From positions 1 through 64,000 of the forward strand of contig JAZKBN010000013.1 of NCBI GenBank assembly GCA_040388605.1: a stretch of 64,000 bases of DNA, written 5' to 3'. The stretch comes from JAZKBN01 sp040388605 (GTDB lineage: Bacteria > Bacteroidota > Bacteroidia > Cytophagales > Flexibacteraceae). A program made the translations under genes and the position numbers. The notes under the pieces were generated by a model that had not been told where the DNA came from, did not search any database, and was given only the letters and a program-made list of their open reading frames with translations. Below are positions 45,593 to 54,703 of the stretch, one piece after another (the first letter of the stretch is position 1; each line of letters starts with the position of its first letter).

Positions 45593-47867
45593 ACGTTGGC
45601 AAATTACCTTCAGTTATCCCGGTTACAGGTTGCGCTGCCGGAAGTGCCGCAAAGTAATTCCTGGATCTTTCTCCGGTAACCCTGAAAAATCCACCAATAA
45701 AAACCTTGTTACTGTTCAAACATACATTCATTACCAATGAATTCCCATAACCGTCTTCCTTTAAATTTATGTACCAAGGCAATGCTGTGTTAGAATTTAG
45801 ATCAAGTGCTGCCAAGCTGGTTCTTGCCCGGCCGCCTGCATTGTCAAAAGAGCCGACTACATACCCTGTGTTTCCCTTAAGTGCAATGGCTTTAACAGAT
45901 ACATACCCGTTTTGTCCGCTTGTCAGTCCCGGATTCCAAGCTGAGAGGGCACCTGTAGTTTTATTAAATGCTGCTATATGTTTTCTTGGTTGGCCCGCAG
46001 CAGAATCGAAATCGCCGCTTACAATTAACCTGTCGGGGCTTTCTGCAAGTACTATATCTCCAAATGAGCTGTTAATGTTAAACCTTGAACTGATAGGATT
46101 TAAGAGGCCCGATGCTGAATCAAAAATTGCAATATTTCTTACAGCCGTTCCACCGGCTGAATCAAATTTTCCGCCTATATAAAGTTTCCCCCTCGATTCT
46201 GCCAATGCATTAACAACCGGTGTGGCTGAACTGGAATTGAAAAAAGAAGCCCACCTGTTATATACACCGGTTTGTGCATTAAATGATGCTGTCAGCGCCT
46301 GCCGACTGAACCAAGTGTAAGGGCCGGCCATGTAAAAACTTTCGCCTGTAACGGTTAATGCATTCAAATAATCAATACCCGTATCAAATGCCAATAATAC
46401 ATCACCGGTTACCGTGCTCAGACTTACAATATTGCCGGTTTGTATGTTACCAATTTTTGAGAAAGTACCTGAAATATATAATGTGGTGCCTATGAGTTTC
46501 ATTAAAGCCACATTTGAATAAGGATAAATATCTGAAGACAAATTCGGGGCCCAACCGGTAAGGCTGCCTGTTGCTATATTTAATGCAGCCAGGCCCTTAC
46601 GCATGACTCCGTTTGCTGAACTGAAATAGCCACCTGCATACAGGTCGGTTCCGTAACTTGCAATACACAGTACTAAATTGCCAACAGCCGGGCTAAAGGG
46701 CATTAGCCGGCCGGTTTTTATATTTATAGCGCAAAGATTAGCTCTGTCGGTATTATGTATTTTCTGAAAGTATCCGGCAATATAAAGTGTACTGTCATCT
46801 AACAGAAGTTGGAAGATATTAGTTCCATTGCCGCCGGTTGCGCTGTTGTCTAAATCCAGGAGACTGGTTTGCAAGTCAATTTCCCCGGATGAAGCATTAA
46901 TTACAGCCAGGCCTGAGCATGCTGTATTGCCTGCTTTATTAAAACTGCCACCAATATAAACCAATGTATCTGCCAAGGCAATTGATGCAACGTAAGCGAA
47001 CGTATTATCGCCGTCATTAATAAGTGGTGCCCAATCGGATGCCCTGAATGAATTGATATAAAGTGAAGCAACTGCTACCCTAGGCAAACCGCCAATTTCA
47101 GTAAAACCATTACCGCCAATGTATATTTTATCTCCCCCTAATACCAATGAATTTATGAATGGCTGGTCGGTTGTATTTGTACTTAACGCTTCAGCATCTA
47201 ATGCATTGGCTTTCCCGGTAATGGTACTTAATGCAGCGAGTGCCCGCCTTGGCTTTCCGCCAATGTTGTTGAACCGGCCGCCTACGTATAGTAAGGTGTC
47301 CTTTATTGCCATACAATTTACAGATCTGTCAGCAGCAGGAGCCCATGGTGTTGCTATCCCGGTTTCCGGGTCAAGGGCAGCAATATAATCTCGTGGCTCG
47401 CCGCCAACCTGATTAAAACTCCCGCTTACATATAAGACACCTTCATTCAAAAGCATACAGCCAATATCATTATTTGGCTCAGGCCTAAAATTGGTGTTTA
47501 ATGTTAAATCCTGATTCAGGCGAGCCAAATAGCTGATTGCTGTATTACCAATACGTGTAAATGAACCGGAAATGTACCAGCCACCTGTTCCGTCTGACAC
47601 AACTTTGTATATTGTACCTTTTACTTTTGGGAAGCTTGCAGGCATTCGCGAAGATGCCTTATTAAAGGACACTCCTGTGCCGCTGTTCGGACCTACATAA
47701 TTAAAGGCTCCGCCAATATATACAGTACTCTCATTTGCTTGTATAGAGAATACAGGTCCGTCAGGCTCCCACATAGTACTGTCTGCCTGCTGTTCCTGTG
47801 CGAAAAGTAAACCGGGAATAAATGCCAATAAAAGAATTAAAGCCTGTTTAATTGTGAGATATTTCAT
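45378..47867 (-). CDS. T9SS-secreted propeller-like repeat protein A
   Basis: 829 residues from the ATG at 47867. The upstream in-frame ATG at 47903 would add an unneeded tail before the signal peptide (IKQALILLLAFIPGLLFAQ). Throughout, blade-like repeats of the kind LYVGGRFNNIGGKPRRALAA recur. They match the FTxxGGxxR family of predicted beta-propellers. The final 75 residues form a T9SS type A domain (YPNPASTELRISNLPTNT, FVKE). It is a paralogue of the next gene, whose sorting-domain DNA is nearly the same. Confidence 0.8.
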   Translation of the reverse strand: MKYLTIKQALILLLAFIPGLLFAQEQQADSTMWEPDGPVFSIQANESTVYIGGAFNYVGPNSGTGVSFNKASSRMPASFPKVKGTIYKVVSDGTGGWYISGSFTRIGNTAISYLARLNQDLTLNTNFRPEPNNDIGCMLLNEGVLYVSGSFNQVGGEPRDYIAALDPETGIATPWAPAADRSVNCMAIKDTLLYVGGRFNNIGGKPRRALAALSTITGKANALDAEALSTNTTDQPFINSLVLGGDKIYIGGNGFTEIGGLPRVAVASLYINSFRASDWAPLINDGDNTFAYVASIALADTLVYIGGSFNKAGNTACSGLAVINASSGEIDLQTSLLDLDNSATGGNGTNIFQLLLDDSTLYIAGYFQKIHNTDRANLCAINIKTGRLMPFSPAVGNLVLCIASYGTDLYAGGYFSSANGVMRKGLAALNIATGSLTGWAPNLSSDIYPYSNVALMKLIGTTLYISGTFSKIGNIQTGNIVSLSTVTGDVLLAFDTGIDYLNALTVTGESFYMAGPYTWFSRQALTASFNAQTGVYNRWASFFNSSSATPVVNALAESRGKLYIGGKFDSAGGTAVRNIAIFDSASGLLNPISSRFNINSSFGDIVLAESPDRLIVSGDFDSAAGQPRKHIAAFNKTTGALSAWNPGLTSGQNGYVSVKAIALKGNTGYVVGSFDNAGGRARTSLAALDLNSNTALPWYINLKEDGYGNSLVMNVCLNSNKVFIGGFFRVTGERSRNYFAALPAAQPVTGITEGNLPTSSAFTLYPNPASTELRISNLPTNTTVQIFNLLGQVALSYTYNGNSLEINTLQPGLYCVAVTGRGRKYFVKE

Positions 47868-47940
47868 GATGAATATAAAAGTGATTTTTGTGCAACTTAA
47901 CACTTAATTTTTCATACACAAAACACGTAAAATTTGGTCC

Positions 47941-47972
47941 AAAAAAAGCCGGCCCCGCAAAGCGAAACCGAC
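47941..47972 (-). terminator. Terminator after propeller protein B
   Basis: Hairpin on the minus strand (GTCGG...CCGGC with internal CGC-TTT-GCG) followed by seven Ts. It begins 24 bp after the stop and is nearly identical to the terminator of asnS. Confidence 0.75.
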
Positions 47973-47995
47973 CTGAATATTAACCGGGCATTAAA

Positions 47996-48210
47996 TTACT
48001 CCTTCACAAAATACTTCCGGCCCCGGCCCGTTACAGCCACACAATACAAGCCGGGCTGGAGGGTGTTTATTTCCAGGCTGTTTCCGTTATAAGTATAGCT
48101 GAGTGCGACCTGGCCAAGCAGGTTGAATATTTGAACGGTGGTATTGGTTGGCAGGTTTGAAATGCGGAGCTCGGTGGAGGCGGGATTGGGGTAGAGGGTG
48201 AAGGCAGATG
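47996..48210 (-). repeat. T9SS sorting-domain repeat, copy B
   Basis: Partner of 45378-45592. The sharp boundary of identity coincides with the start of the sorting domain. Confidence 0.9.
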
Positions 48211-50335
48211 TAGATTTTTCTTCCTGCATTATAGAACTGAGTATATAATCAGATGAATCTAAAGCTGCAACGCCTAATCGTAAAACATTGCCTGATTCAT
48301 TAAATTTGCCTCCTATGAAAACTTTTCCACCTGAAGCACAAACAGTTATTAAATTCCCCGATAAATCAGGACTCCAACCTGTAACAAGGTTTGTGTTTAA
48401 ATCTATTGCACCGGCGTACTTACGCATAGCATTTCCAATCATGCTAAAACCACCTACCAGGTATATAATATTTTTATGTATAGCAGCGGAATAGATGTAT
48501 GAAGAAATACAGGGCATCGGCGTATCACCTGCCCCTGCTGAATCAAAAGCGTTCAAAAAGCAATTTGTGCTGCTGTTGCTGAATGATGTGAAAACATTAC
48601 TCCCGGCCATAATTATTTTATTTATATAAGGGACAGCAGGTGGTAAAACAGGAACCCATGGTTTAAGTACTCCGGTAGTTTTATCTACTGCCCCCAGCCT
48701 GTTCCTGTAAGTATTATTTAATCTTTGGAAAGGCCCCGCAAGGAAAATGCTGCTTCCATTGCTTGTTATGTCATAAATCACATCATCTGCATTGGGATTC
48801 CATTCGGTCAATAAACCTGAATTGATATCAAAAGCTGCTGCATGGTTCCTGGTTTCATTTCCTGATTGTGTAAACTGTCCTATTACATAAAGTCTTTGAC
48901 CGCTTATTAATAAATTGCCGGGACTGTCGTTAAATTGAGGGTTCCAGGCAGTTGTTTCCCCTGTTGTTTTCTTTACTGAAATCAAATTATAACCCAGTAT
49001 ATAAACCAAACTGTCTGTTACAGCCATATTAAATACACTATACCTCGGATTAGGTTTCCAATTCGTAAGTTCACCTGTAGCTATGTCAAAAGCTGCTGCA
49101 TTATTTCTTGGCTCTCCTCCAATACTTTTAAAGTTACCTCCTAAATATAGTTTATTACCGCTCAATGCAATGCATCGAATATTATCATCAGCATGTGCGA
49201 GTAAGGGTTCTAAAAGACCACTATTCTTGTTTATTGCAGCAAAATGACTTCGATTGCCTTCAGCAATGAATTTACCTCCGGTAAATACTGTGTTGCCGGA
49301 AACAGCTAAAGCGTAAACAGCAGAATCAAACCCTGGTCTCCAATTAGTAGGCTGCCCTGTACTAAGACTTATTGAAGCAAGATTGAATTTTGCCAGCAGG
49401 CCTACATTAGTAAACAACCCACCTATAAACAGCAAATTACCATCAATAGTGATTGTGTTTACGCAACAATTATTATTACGCCAAACTTTAGGACCCCAAG
49501 GTCTTACGCGTCCGGAAATTGTACTTATTGCTGCCAAACAAGTGCGGTTTATATTTCCTATTTCCGTAAAATCTCCCCCGGCATATAAAGTTGAATCTTT
49601 AATTGCGAAACAAAGAATGTTATATTTAACACCGGGGTTCCAAGTTGTGGCAAAGCCTGTATTCGTGCTTAATGCCGCTACATTTTTCCTGTTTTTGTTC
49701 CCGATTGAACTAAAAGAACCGGCAATATATAATGTAGTGTCACTTACCGCCATTGCACGCACTATTGTACTTTGAATTCCTGCAATTGAAGCAGCTGTGT
49801 TCCAATTACCGATCAGACTCCCGGTTTGAGCGTTAACTTTTGCAATGCTCGCTAATTGAATTCCGTTAATACTGTCAAATGTGCCGCCAATATAAAGAGC
49901 CCCCCTGTGCAAAAGTAACGCATTGACACTTTTATTTACTTTACAAACAAAGGATACATCTAAAGTCAGATCCGGTTTAAGGTGAGCAACTCGATTTACA
50001 TTTGTTCTGCCGATTTTTGTAAAATCACCGCCTATATACCATCCCCCGTAGCCATCTGCTATAGAGGTTTTTACTGTATTATTTACTTTTGGAAATTCAG
50101 AAGGTCTTTCTGCATTCTGAAGATTTATGGTAACCCCATTTCCTGTTACCGGCCCTGCAAAGTGAAACGTGCCACCAACGTAAAGCGTGTTTCCACTCTT
50201 GACAATAGTATTTACACCACCTCCGGCATTACTTGAAACATCCCAAAATGTTGTGTCAATTTGTTGGGACATGGTTGGTATGCCGGACAATAATAAAATA
50301 AAATTAAGGAAAACCAGGTGTAGGGCTCTAACCAT
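47996..50335 (-). CDS. T9SS-secreted propeller-like repeat protein B
   Basis: 779 residues. Signal peptide MVRALHLVFLNFILLLSG, cut near TMSQQ. The repeats (LYVGGTFHFAGPVTGNGVTI, LYIAGSFSSIGNKNRKNVAA) and the C-terminal type A T9SS domain match protein A. The protein-coding bodies differ substantially, but the last 215 bp differ by only about two bases between the two genes, so the sorting domain has been homogenised or recently duplicated. The gene is followed by a terminator. Confidence 0.8.
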   Translation of the reverse strand: MVRALHLVFLNFILLLSGIPTMSQQIDTTFWDVSSNAGGGVNTIVKSGNTLYVGGTFHFAGPVTGNGVTINLQNAERPSEFPKVNNTVKTSIADGYGGWYIGGDFTKIGRTNVNRVAHLKPDLTLDVSFVCKVNKSVNALLLHRGALYIGGTFDSINGIQLASIAKVNAQTGSLIGNWNTAASIAGIQSTIVRAMAVSDTTLYIAGSFSSIGNKNRKNVAALSTNTGFATTWNPGVKYNILCFAIKDSTLYAGGDFTEIGNINRTCLAAISTISGRVRPWGPKVWRNNNCCVNTITIDGNLLFIGGLFTNVGLLAKFNLASISLSTGQPTNWRPGFDSAVYALAVSGNTVFTGGKFIAEGNRSHFAAINKNSGLLEPLLAHADDNIRCIALSGNKLYLGGNFKSIGGEPRNNAAAFDIATGELTNWKPNPRYSVFNMAVTDSLVYILGYNLISVKKTTGETTAWNPQFNDSPGNLLISGQRLYVIGQFTQSGNETRNHAAAFDINSGLLTEWNPNADDVIYDITSNGSSIFLAGPFQRLNNTYRNRLGAVDKTTGVLKPWVPVLPPAVPYINKIIMAGSNVFTSFSNSSTNCFLNAFDSAGAGDTPMPCISSYIYSAAIHKNIIYLVGGFSMIGNAMRKYAGAIDLNTNLVTGWSPDLSGNLITVCASGGKVFIGGKFNESGNVLRLGVAALDSSDYILSSIMQEEKSTSAFTLYPNPASTELRISNLPTNTTVQIFNLLGQVALSYTYNGNSLEINTLQPGLYCVAVTGRGRKYFVKE

Positions 50336-50528
50336 AAAACATGTTCTTTAAAGCGGGTATAGGCGCATAATAAACTCCTTTAAGCCAAGTCAATCTTAAC
50401 CTTAGGAATAGCAAAACGTATCAAGCTTCTTTTACAAAAATGGATATTATTAAGGAGAATGGCTCCAATAATTTGAAAAATACTTTAAAAACATCTCATT
50501 ACATTCTGTATATTTTACTAAAACCATC

Positions 50529-50561
50529 AAAAAAAGCCGGCCCCGCAAAGCGAAACCGGCC
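50529..50561 (-). terminator. Terminator after asnS
   Basis: Minus-strand hairpin: GCCGG...CCGGC with inner CGC-TTT-GCG, followed by seven Ts. It lies 24 bp beyond the stop, the same distance as its twin after propeller protein B. Confidence 0.8.
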
Positions 50562-50584
50562 TGATACAAAATCGCCAATGCCAA

Positions 50585-51979
50585 TTAAAACTCCGCATTC
50601 ATAGGCGTTCTCGGGAAAGGAATTACATCGCGTATGTTTCCCATGCCGGTTACAAAGAGTATGAGCCTTTCGAAACCCAGCCCGAAACCGCTGTGCGGAG
50701 CCGTGCCGAATTTACGCGTTTCAAGATACCACCAAACCTCGTGCTCCGGAATACCGAGCTCGCGCACACGACCGAGCAGCTTATCGTAATCTTCCTCACG
50801 TTGCGAGCCGCCAATTATTTCACCGATTCCGGGGAACAGCACATCCATGGCGCGAACGGTTTTACCGTCTTCGTTCAGCTTCATGTAGAAAGACTTGATG
50901 TGCGCCGGGTAGTCGGTAAGAATTACGGGGCGTTGGAAATGCTTTTCTACGAGCCAGCGCTCGTGCTCGCTTTGCAGATCGGTACCCCAGTCTACGGGGA
51001 ACTCGAATTTTACCTTGCTGTTTTTAAGTATCTCTACAGCCTCGGTATAGGTAAGGTGCTTAAAGTCGTTATCAACAACAGATTGCAGGCGCTCGGTGAG
51101 GGTTTCGTCGTACATCTTGGCCAGGAATGCAATATCGTCGGCACATAGGCGCAGGGCTTCGCCTACCAGGAATTTCAGGAAATCCTCGGCAAGGGCCATG
51201 TTATCAGGCAGCTCGTAAAAGGCCATTTCAGGCTCTATCATCCAAAACTCGGCAAGGTGCCTGCTGGTATTGCTGTTCTCGGCCCTGAACGTGGGCCCGA
51301 AAGTGTATATCAGCGAAAGCGCCATGGCTGCTGCTTCACCCTCAAGCTGACCGCTTACGGTAAGGTTGGTCTGTTTGCCAAAAAAATCCTGGCGATAATC
51401 TACTTCCCCGCTTTCGTTCTTCGGCGGGTTTTCAGCCGGGAGCGTGGTTACGCGGAACATGGCCCCTGCACCCTCGGCATCGGAGCCGGTGATAATGGGG
51501 GTGTGTATGTAGAAGAAGTTCCTGTCGTTAAAATACCTGTGTATGGCAAAAGCCATGGCATGCCTGATACGCAGCACCGCCCCGAAGGTATTGGTGCGCG
51601 GCCTCAGGTGCGCAATTTCGCGCAGGAACTCAAGGGTATGGCCCTTTTTCTGTAGGGGATAGGTTTCAGCATCGGCCCCGCCGTAAATGTGTATTTCATC
51701 GGCCTGCACTTCTACTGCCTGTCCGCTGCCGGGGCTGGCGACAAGGGTACCTGTTATAGCCACGCATGAGCCGGTGGTAACCTGCTTAATCAGGTTCTCA
51801 TCGAATTTAGCGAGGTCGGCTACGGCCTGTATATTATGTATGGTGCTGCCGTCTGAGAGGGCAATAAAAGCCACGTTCTTATTACCGCGGCGGGTGCGAA
51901 CCCAGCCTTTAACGGTTACCTGTATGCCTGTTTCCTCGGAAGCAAGCAGTGCTTTAATGTTTTTATAAGCTGCGCTCAT
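50585..51979 (-). CDS. asnS: Asparaginyl-tRNA synthetase
   Basis: 464 residues from the ATG at 51979 (MSAAYKNIKALLASEETGIQ). The track-long frame from 52132 adds 51 residues with no homology-like features. An OB-fold anticodon-binding domain fills about residues 12-110 (VKGWVRTRRGNKNVAFIALS). The class II catalytic core follows with motif 2 (FRAENSNTSRHLAEFWMIEP) and motif 3 (GLGFERLILFVTGMGNIRDV). The product charges tRNA-Asn in the cytosol. It is transcribed away from atpG. Confidence 0.95.
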   Translation of the reverse strand: MSAAYKNIKALLASEETGIQVTVKGWVRTRRGNKNVAFIALSDGSTIHNIQAVADLAKFDENLIKQVTTGSCVAITGTLVASPGSGQAVEVQADEIHIYGGADAETYPLQKKGHTLEFLREIAHLRPRTNTFGAVLRIRHAMAFAIHRYFNDRNFFYIHTPIITGSDAEGAGAMFRVTTLPAENPPKNESGEVDYRQDFFGKQTNLTVSGQLEGEAAAMALSLIYTFGPTFRAENSNTSRHLAEFWMIEPEMAFYELPDNMALAEDFLKFLVGEALRLCADDIAFLAKMYDETLTERLQSVVDNDFKHLTYTEAVEILKNSKVKFEFPVDWGTDLQSEHERWLVEKHFQRPVILTDYPAHIKSFYMKLNEDGKTVRAMDVLFPGIGEIIGGSQREEDYDKLLGRVRELGIPEHEVWWYLETRKFGTAPHSGFGLGFERLILFVTGMGNIRDVIPFPRTPMNAEF

Positions 51980-52157
51980 ATTTAGGTGCGTATTAGCGGC
52001 CGGCCTGCCCGTTTTTATGCTGCAAGCCTCTACCGAACTGCAAAGCAACGCAATATTTACCAAAACACGGAAGAACAAAGGCAGGAATACAGTGAAATGC
52101 AAGCCATGTTTACATATTTCAGTGCCGGGCACCGGTAGGGCAAAGCAAAATTATTCT

Positions 52158-52165
52158 TACCTTTG
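52158..52165 (+). promoter_or_regulatory. Putative atpG promoter -7 element
   Basis: TACCTTTG exactly matches TAnnTTTG. There is no TTG 20 bp before it. The implied leader is about 190 nt. Confidence 0.4.
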
Positions 52166-52280
52166 CGGCACGAACAGGTGCGCAATACCTGCATAATGTT
52201 CGGGCAGAACCTGCTTAGGGCCTGAAAATCAGGCAGCAAAGGCGGCTGATTTATAAGCCCGATATGTTCATTATTTCCCC

Positions 52281-52329
52281 CTTGGTTTATTGCCCGCATG
52301 CAATGCATGCGGCGTCTTTGAAAACCAAG
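52281..52329 (+). promoter_or_regulatory. Large hairpin in the atpG leader
   Basis: A perfect 9-bp inner stem (CCGCATGCA/TGCATGCGG, 52294-52312, one-base centre) is enclosed by an outer 8-bp stem (CTTGGTTT 52281-52288, AAACCAAG 52322-52329). No T run follows, so it is not a terminator. It lies 30 nt before the start codon. Confidence 0.55.
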
Positions 52330-52358
52330 CAATTTCATCCGGAGATTTCCTCAAAAAT

Positions 52359-53255
52359 ATGGCGAGTTTAAAAGAGATACGCAGCCGAATAACCTCAATC
52401 CTGAGCACGCAGCAAATAACCCGTGCCATGAAAATGGTTTCGGCGGCCAAGCTGCGTAAGGCACAGGATGCCATTATTCGCATGCGTCCGTATGCGCAAA
52501 AGCTGAACGGCATTATGGCCAACGTGGCCGCCAACCTGCCCGACGATGCAAGCAATCCTTTTGCCGTAACACGCGAGCCAAAAAAAGTGCTCATTATTGC
52601 CGTTACATCAGACCGCTCATTATGCGGGGCCTTTAACTCTAACATTATACGTACCGTTAACAACCTGATGATCGGCCCTTATGCCGCACAGCTTGCAGCC
52701 GGTAATGTAAGCCTGCTTACCGTAGGCCGCAAAGGCAATGAGTATTTCGGACGTCGCCTTACCAAAAATCTGAACGGTGATTTTACCGGTCTTTTCGGGG
52801 CCCTGAATTTTGAGCAGGCCAAAACAGCTGCCGAGTTTGCCATGGAAGGCTTCCTGAAAGGCGAATTCGACCGCGTTGAGCTTATTTACAACGAGTTCAA
52901 GAATGTGGCCACACAGATAATTCGTACCCAGCAATTGTTGCCCATAGCAGCCGTTAAGGCCGAAACACCTGCCATTGCCGCCGCTTCTAAGGTAGATTAT
53001 ATATTCGAACCATCGGCAGAGTACCTGCTGAATGAGCTTATTCCGCAATCTGTTAAAATACAGTTCTACAAGGCCCTGCTTGAAAGCAATGCATCTGAGC
53101 ACGGCGCCCGTATGACCGCCATGGATAAAGCCACCGAAAACGCCGGCGACCTGCTGAAAGAACTGAAGCTTACCTACAACCGCAGCCGCCAGGCCTCCAT
53201 CACCAAGGAAATCCTCGAGATTGTGGGCGGCGCCGAAGCGTTGGGCAAAGGGTAG
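52359..53255 (+). CDS. atpG: ATP synthase F1 gamma subunit
   Basis: 298 residues from the ATG at 52359, the usual length. The N-terminal helix MASLKEIRSRITSILSTQQI and the C-terminal helix (DKATENAGDLLKELKLTYNR) form the rotor coiled coil; the middle Rossmann-like part has TSDRSLCGAFNSN. Gamma turns inside the alpha/beta hexamer and couples proton flow to ATP formation. Genes for other ATP synthase subunits are not adjacent, which is unusual because gamma normally follows atpA. A terminator closes the transcript. Confidence 0.95.
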   Translation: MASLKEIRSRITSILSTQQITRAMKMVSAAKLRKAQDAIIRMRPYAQKLNGIMANVAANLPDDASNPFAVTREPKKVLIIAVTSDRSLCGAFNSNIIRTVNNLMIGPYAAQLAAGNVSLLTVGRKGNEYFGRRLTKNLNGDFTGLFGALNFEQAKTAAEFAMEGFLKGEFDRVELIYNEFKNVATQIIRTQQLLPIAAVKAETPAIAAASKVDYIFEPSAEYLLNELIPQSVKIQFYKALLESNASEHGARMTAMDKATENAGDLLKELKLTYNRSRQASITKEILEIVGGAEALGKG

Positions 53256-53279
53256 TAATTACCGGAGCTTACAATATTC

Positions 53280-53320
53280 AAAAGCCGAGCAGGGAGCAAT
53301 TCCCGGTTCGGCTTTTTTTT
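53280..53320 (+). terminator. Terminator after atpG
   Basis: Stem AAAGCCGA/TCGGCTTT with an inner GGGA/TCCC, followed by a run of eight Ts. Confidence 0.85.
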
Positions 53321-53442
53321 GTTTGGGGCAGGAAGCATTCCTTAACAGCAATTGGGCTTTTGCAATAGTTCCCGGTATTAAATCATCTGTAAACGGCCTT
53401 CCTGTTGCCGGTTAGGGCTTTAAAGCAAGCAGTTGTTTAATA

Positions 53443-53475
53443 ACAACCACAAGTAGGGCGAATACAACCAAAAGT
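53443..53475 (+). promoter_or_regulatory. Possible operator: direct repeats before the XRE-pentapeptide gene
   Basis: ACAACCACAAGT at 53443-53454 and ACAACCAAAAGT at 53464-53475, spaced 21 bp (two helical turns). They lie just upstream of the promoter of a gene that encodes an HTH protein. Confidence 0.45.
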
Positions 53476-53511
53476 GGTTTTCGTTTTTACACTTCGAAAA
53501 TGCAGGCTGCA

Positions 53512-53519
53512 TACCTTTG
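53512..53519 (+). promoter_or_regulatory. Promoter -7 element of the XRE-pentapeptide gene
   Basis: TACCTTTG, exact TAnnTTTG; a TTC at 53493 is its best upstream partner. Transcription would begin about 22 nt before the ATG at 53548, supporting that start. Confidence 0.5.
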
Positions 53520-53547
53520 CATTGCAGAACAAACAAAGTTCAGACCT

Positions 53548-54627
53548 ATGTTAAGCACAAGAATTATCGGTAATAAAATTGCCGAGGCACGAAAAAAATT
53601 AAACATTACCCAATTGCAGCTGGCTCAGCGTATGTTCATCAGTGCGCAGGCAGTAGGGAAATGGGAGCGCGGCGAATCTATGCCGGACATTACCGCTTTT
53701 AACCGGCTTGCCGAAATACTGGGCGTTGATCTCAATTATTTTTCTGAAAGCTTCCGGTCAGGGTCTTCTGAGTCGGCTGCAGAAGGGGAAGCTTTGGCTG
53801 AACAGCCTGCCGCATTAAAGACCGGGGACCCGGGGAATAAGCTGAAGCGTGATATGTCGCTCGGTAATTGGGCAGATGCCGATTTTTCAGGCCTGAAAAA
53901 CCTAAATGAACAATTCAGCAATTCCAACTTACAGCGCTGCCTGTTTATCGGTTCAGATTTGGGTGGCCTGGTAATGAAAAGCAATCATGTTGAAAGCTGC
54001 GATTTTTCAGGCTCCGGTTTTAGCAGGAGCCTATTACAGCTTTCAAATTTTGCCGGAAGCTCTTTTAAAGATTGTAACCTGCAGGAAACTGAATTTACAA
54101 AATGCCACGTTCAGGGCTGCAATTTATCGGGCGGCAATTTTACCAACTCTGCATTTCAAACAAGTAATTTCGACAGCTGTGATTTCTCCGGGGCCGATAT
54201 GAGCAAGAGTAATATCCTTGGTTCGGGAATATCAAAATCTGCATTTATAAGCTGTTCATTGAAAGAAACGAAGCTCTCGAAAAGCTATATAGAAGGCTGC
54301 GACTTCAGCAGCGCTGATTTTACAGGTGCCGAATTTAAATCGGGTGCCTTTGTGTATAACAGCATTCCCGGTGCCGTTTGGAACCAAAGCACCTTTATTG
54401 GCATGCAGCTGGAAGATATTGTTTTTGAAGGCTCATTACAAGACTGCCATTTTGAAAATTGCGTATTTAAAAATGTCACGTTTCGGAATTCAGGTCTTTT
54501 AAATACCTTCTTTAAAAACAACAGCTTTAAGCGAAGCACGTTTATTAACTCCGTGGCAGACAGGATAACCTTTGAATTCCTGAAAAGCGGGAATGCAGAT
54601 GTCAGCGGCTTGTCTGTATCAGCTTAA
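53548..54627 (+). CDS. XRE-family HTH fused to a pentapeptide-repeat domain
   Basis: 359 residues from the ATG at 53548; a longer frame from 53500 would have its start upstream of the -7 box. An N-terminal Cro/C1 helix-turn-helix (LNITQLQLAQRMFISAQAVG, then WERGESMPDITAFNRLAEIL) covers about residues 1-65. A linker follows, then pentapeptide-repeat coils with the [STAV][DN][LF][STR][GN] pattern from about 125 to 350 (CDFSGSGFSRSLLQLSNFAG). Pentapeptide repeats form a right-handed beta-helix, in some proteins mimicking DNA. Fusion to a sequence-specific HTH suggests a regulator with an effector arm of unknown job. A weak terminator follows. Confidence 0.8.
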   Translation: MLSTRIIGNKIAEARKKLNITQLQLAQRMFISAQAVGKWERGESMPDITAFNRLAEILGVDLNYFSESFRSGSSESAAEGEALAEQPAALKTGDPGNKLKRDMSLGNWADADFSGLKNLNEQFSNSNLQRCLFIGSDLGGLVMKSNHVESCDFSGSGFSRSLLQLSNFAGSSFKDCNLQETEFTKCHVQGCNLSGGNFTNSAFQTSNFDSCDFSGADMSKSNILGSGISKSAFISCSLKETKLSKSYIEGCDFSSADFTGAEFKSGAFVYNSIPGAVWNQSTFIGMQLEDIVFEGSLQDCHFENCVFKNVTFRNSGLLNTFFKNNSFKRSTFINSVADRITFEFLKSGNADVSGLSVSA

Positions 54628-54634
54628 AATTCAG

Positions 54635-54668
54635 CAGCCGAACCGGGTTGTGATTCCCGCTTCGGCTG
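54635..54668 (+). terminator. Probable terminator after the XRE-pentapeptide gene
   Basis: Stem CAGCCGAACCGGG (54635-54647) pairing with CCCGCTTCGGCTG (54656-54668), followed by TTTAAGTTTT. The T tract is broken. Confidence 0.6.
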
Positions 54669-54703
54669 TTTAAGTTTTGGAGCAAATGATTAAACCCCGG
54701 TTC

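Noticed and set aside
51980..52132. 51-residue N-terminal extension of asnS
   Set aside because: The known family starts at the OB-fold; the added residues lack any family feature, and ATG 51979 is well placed.
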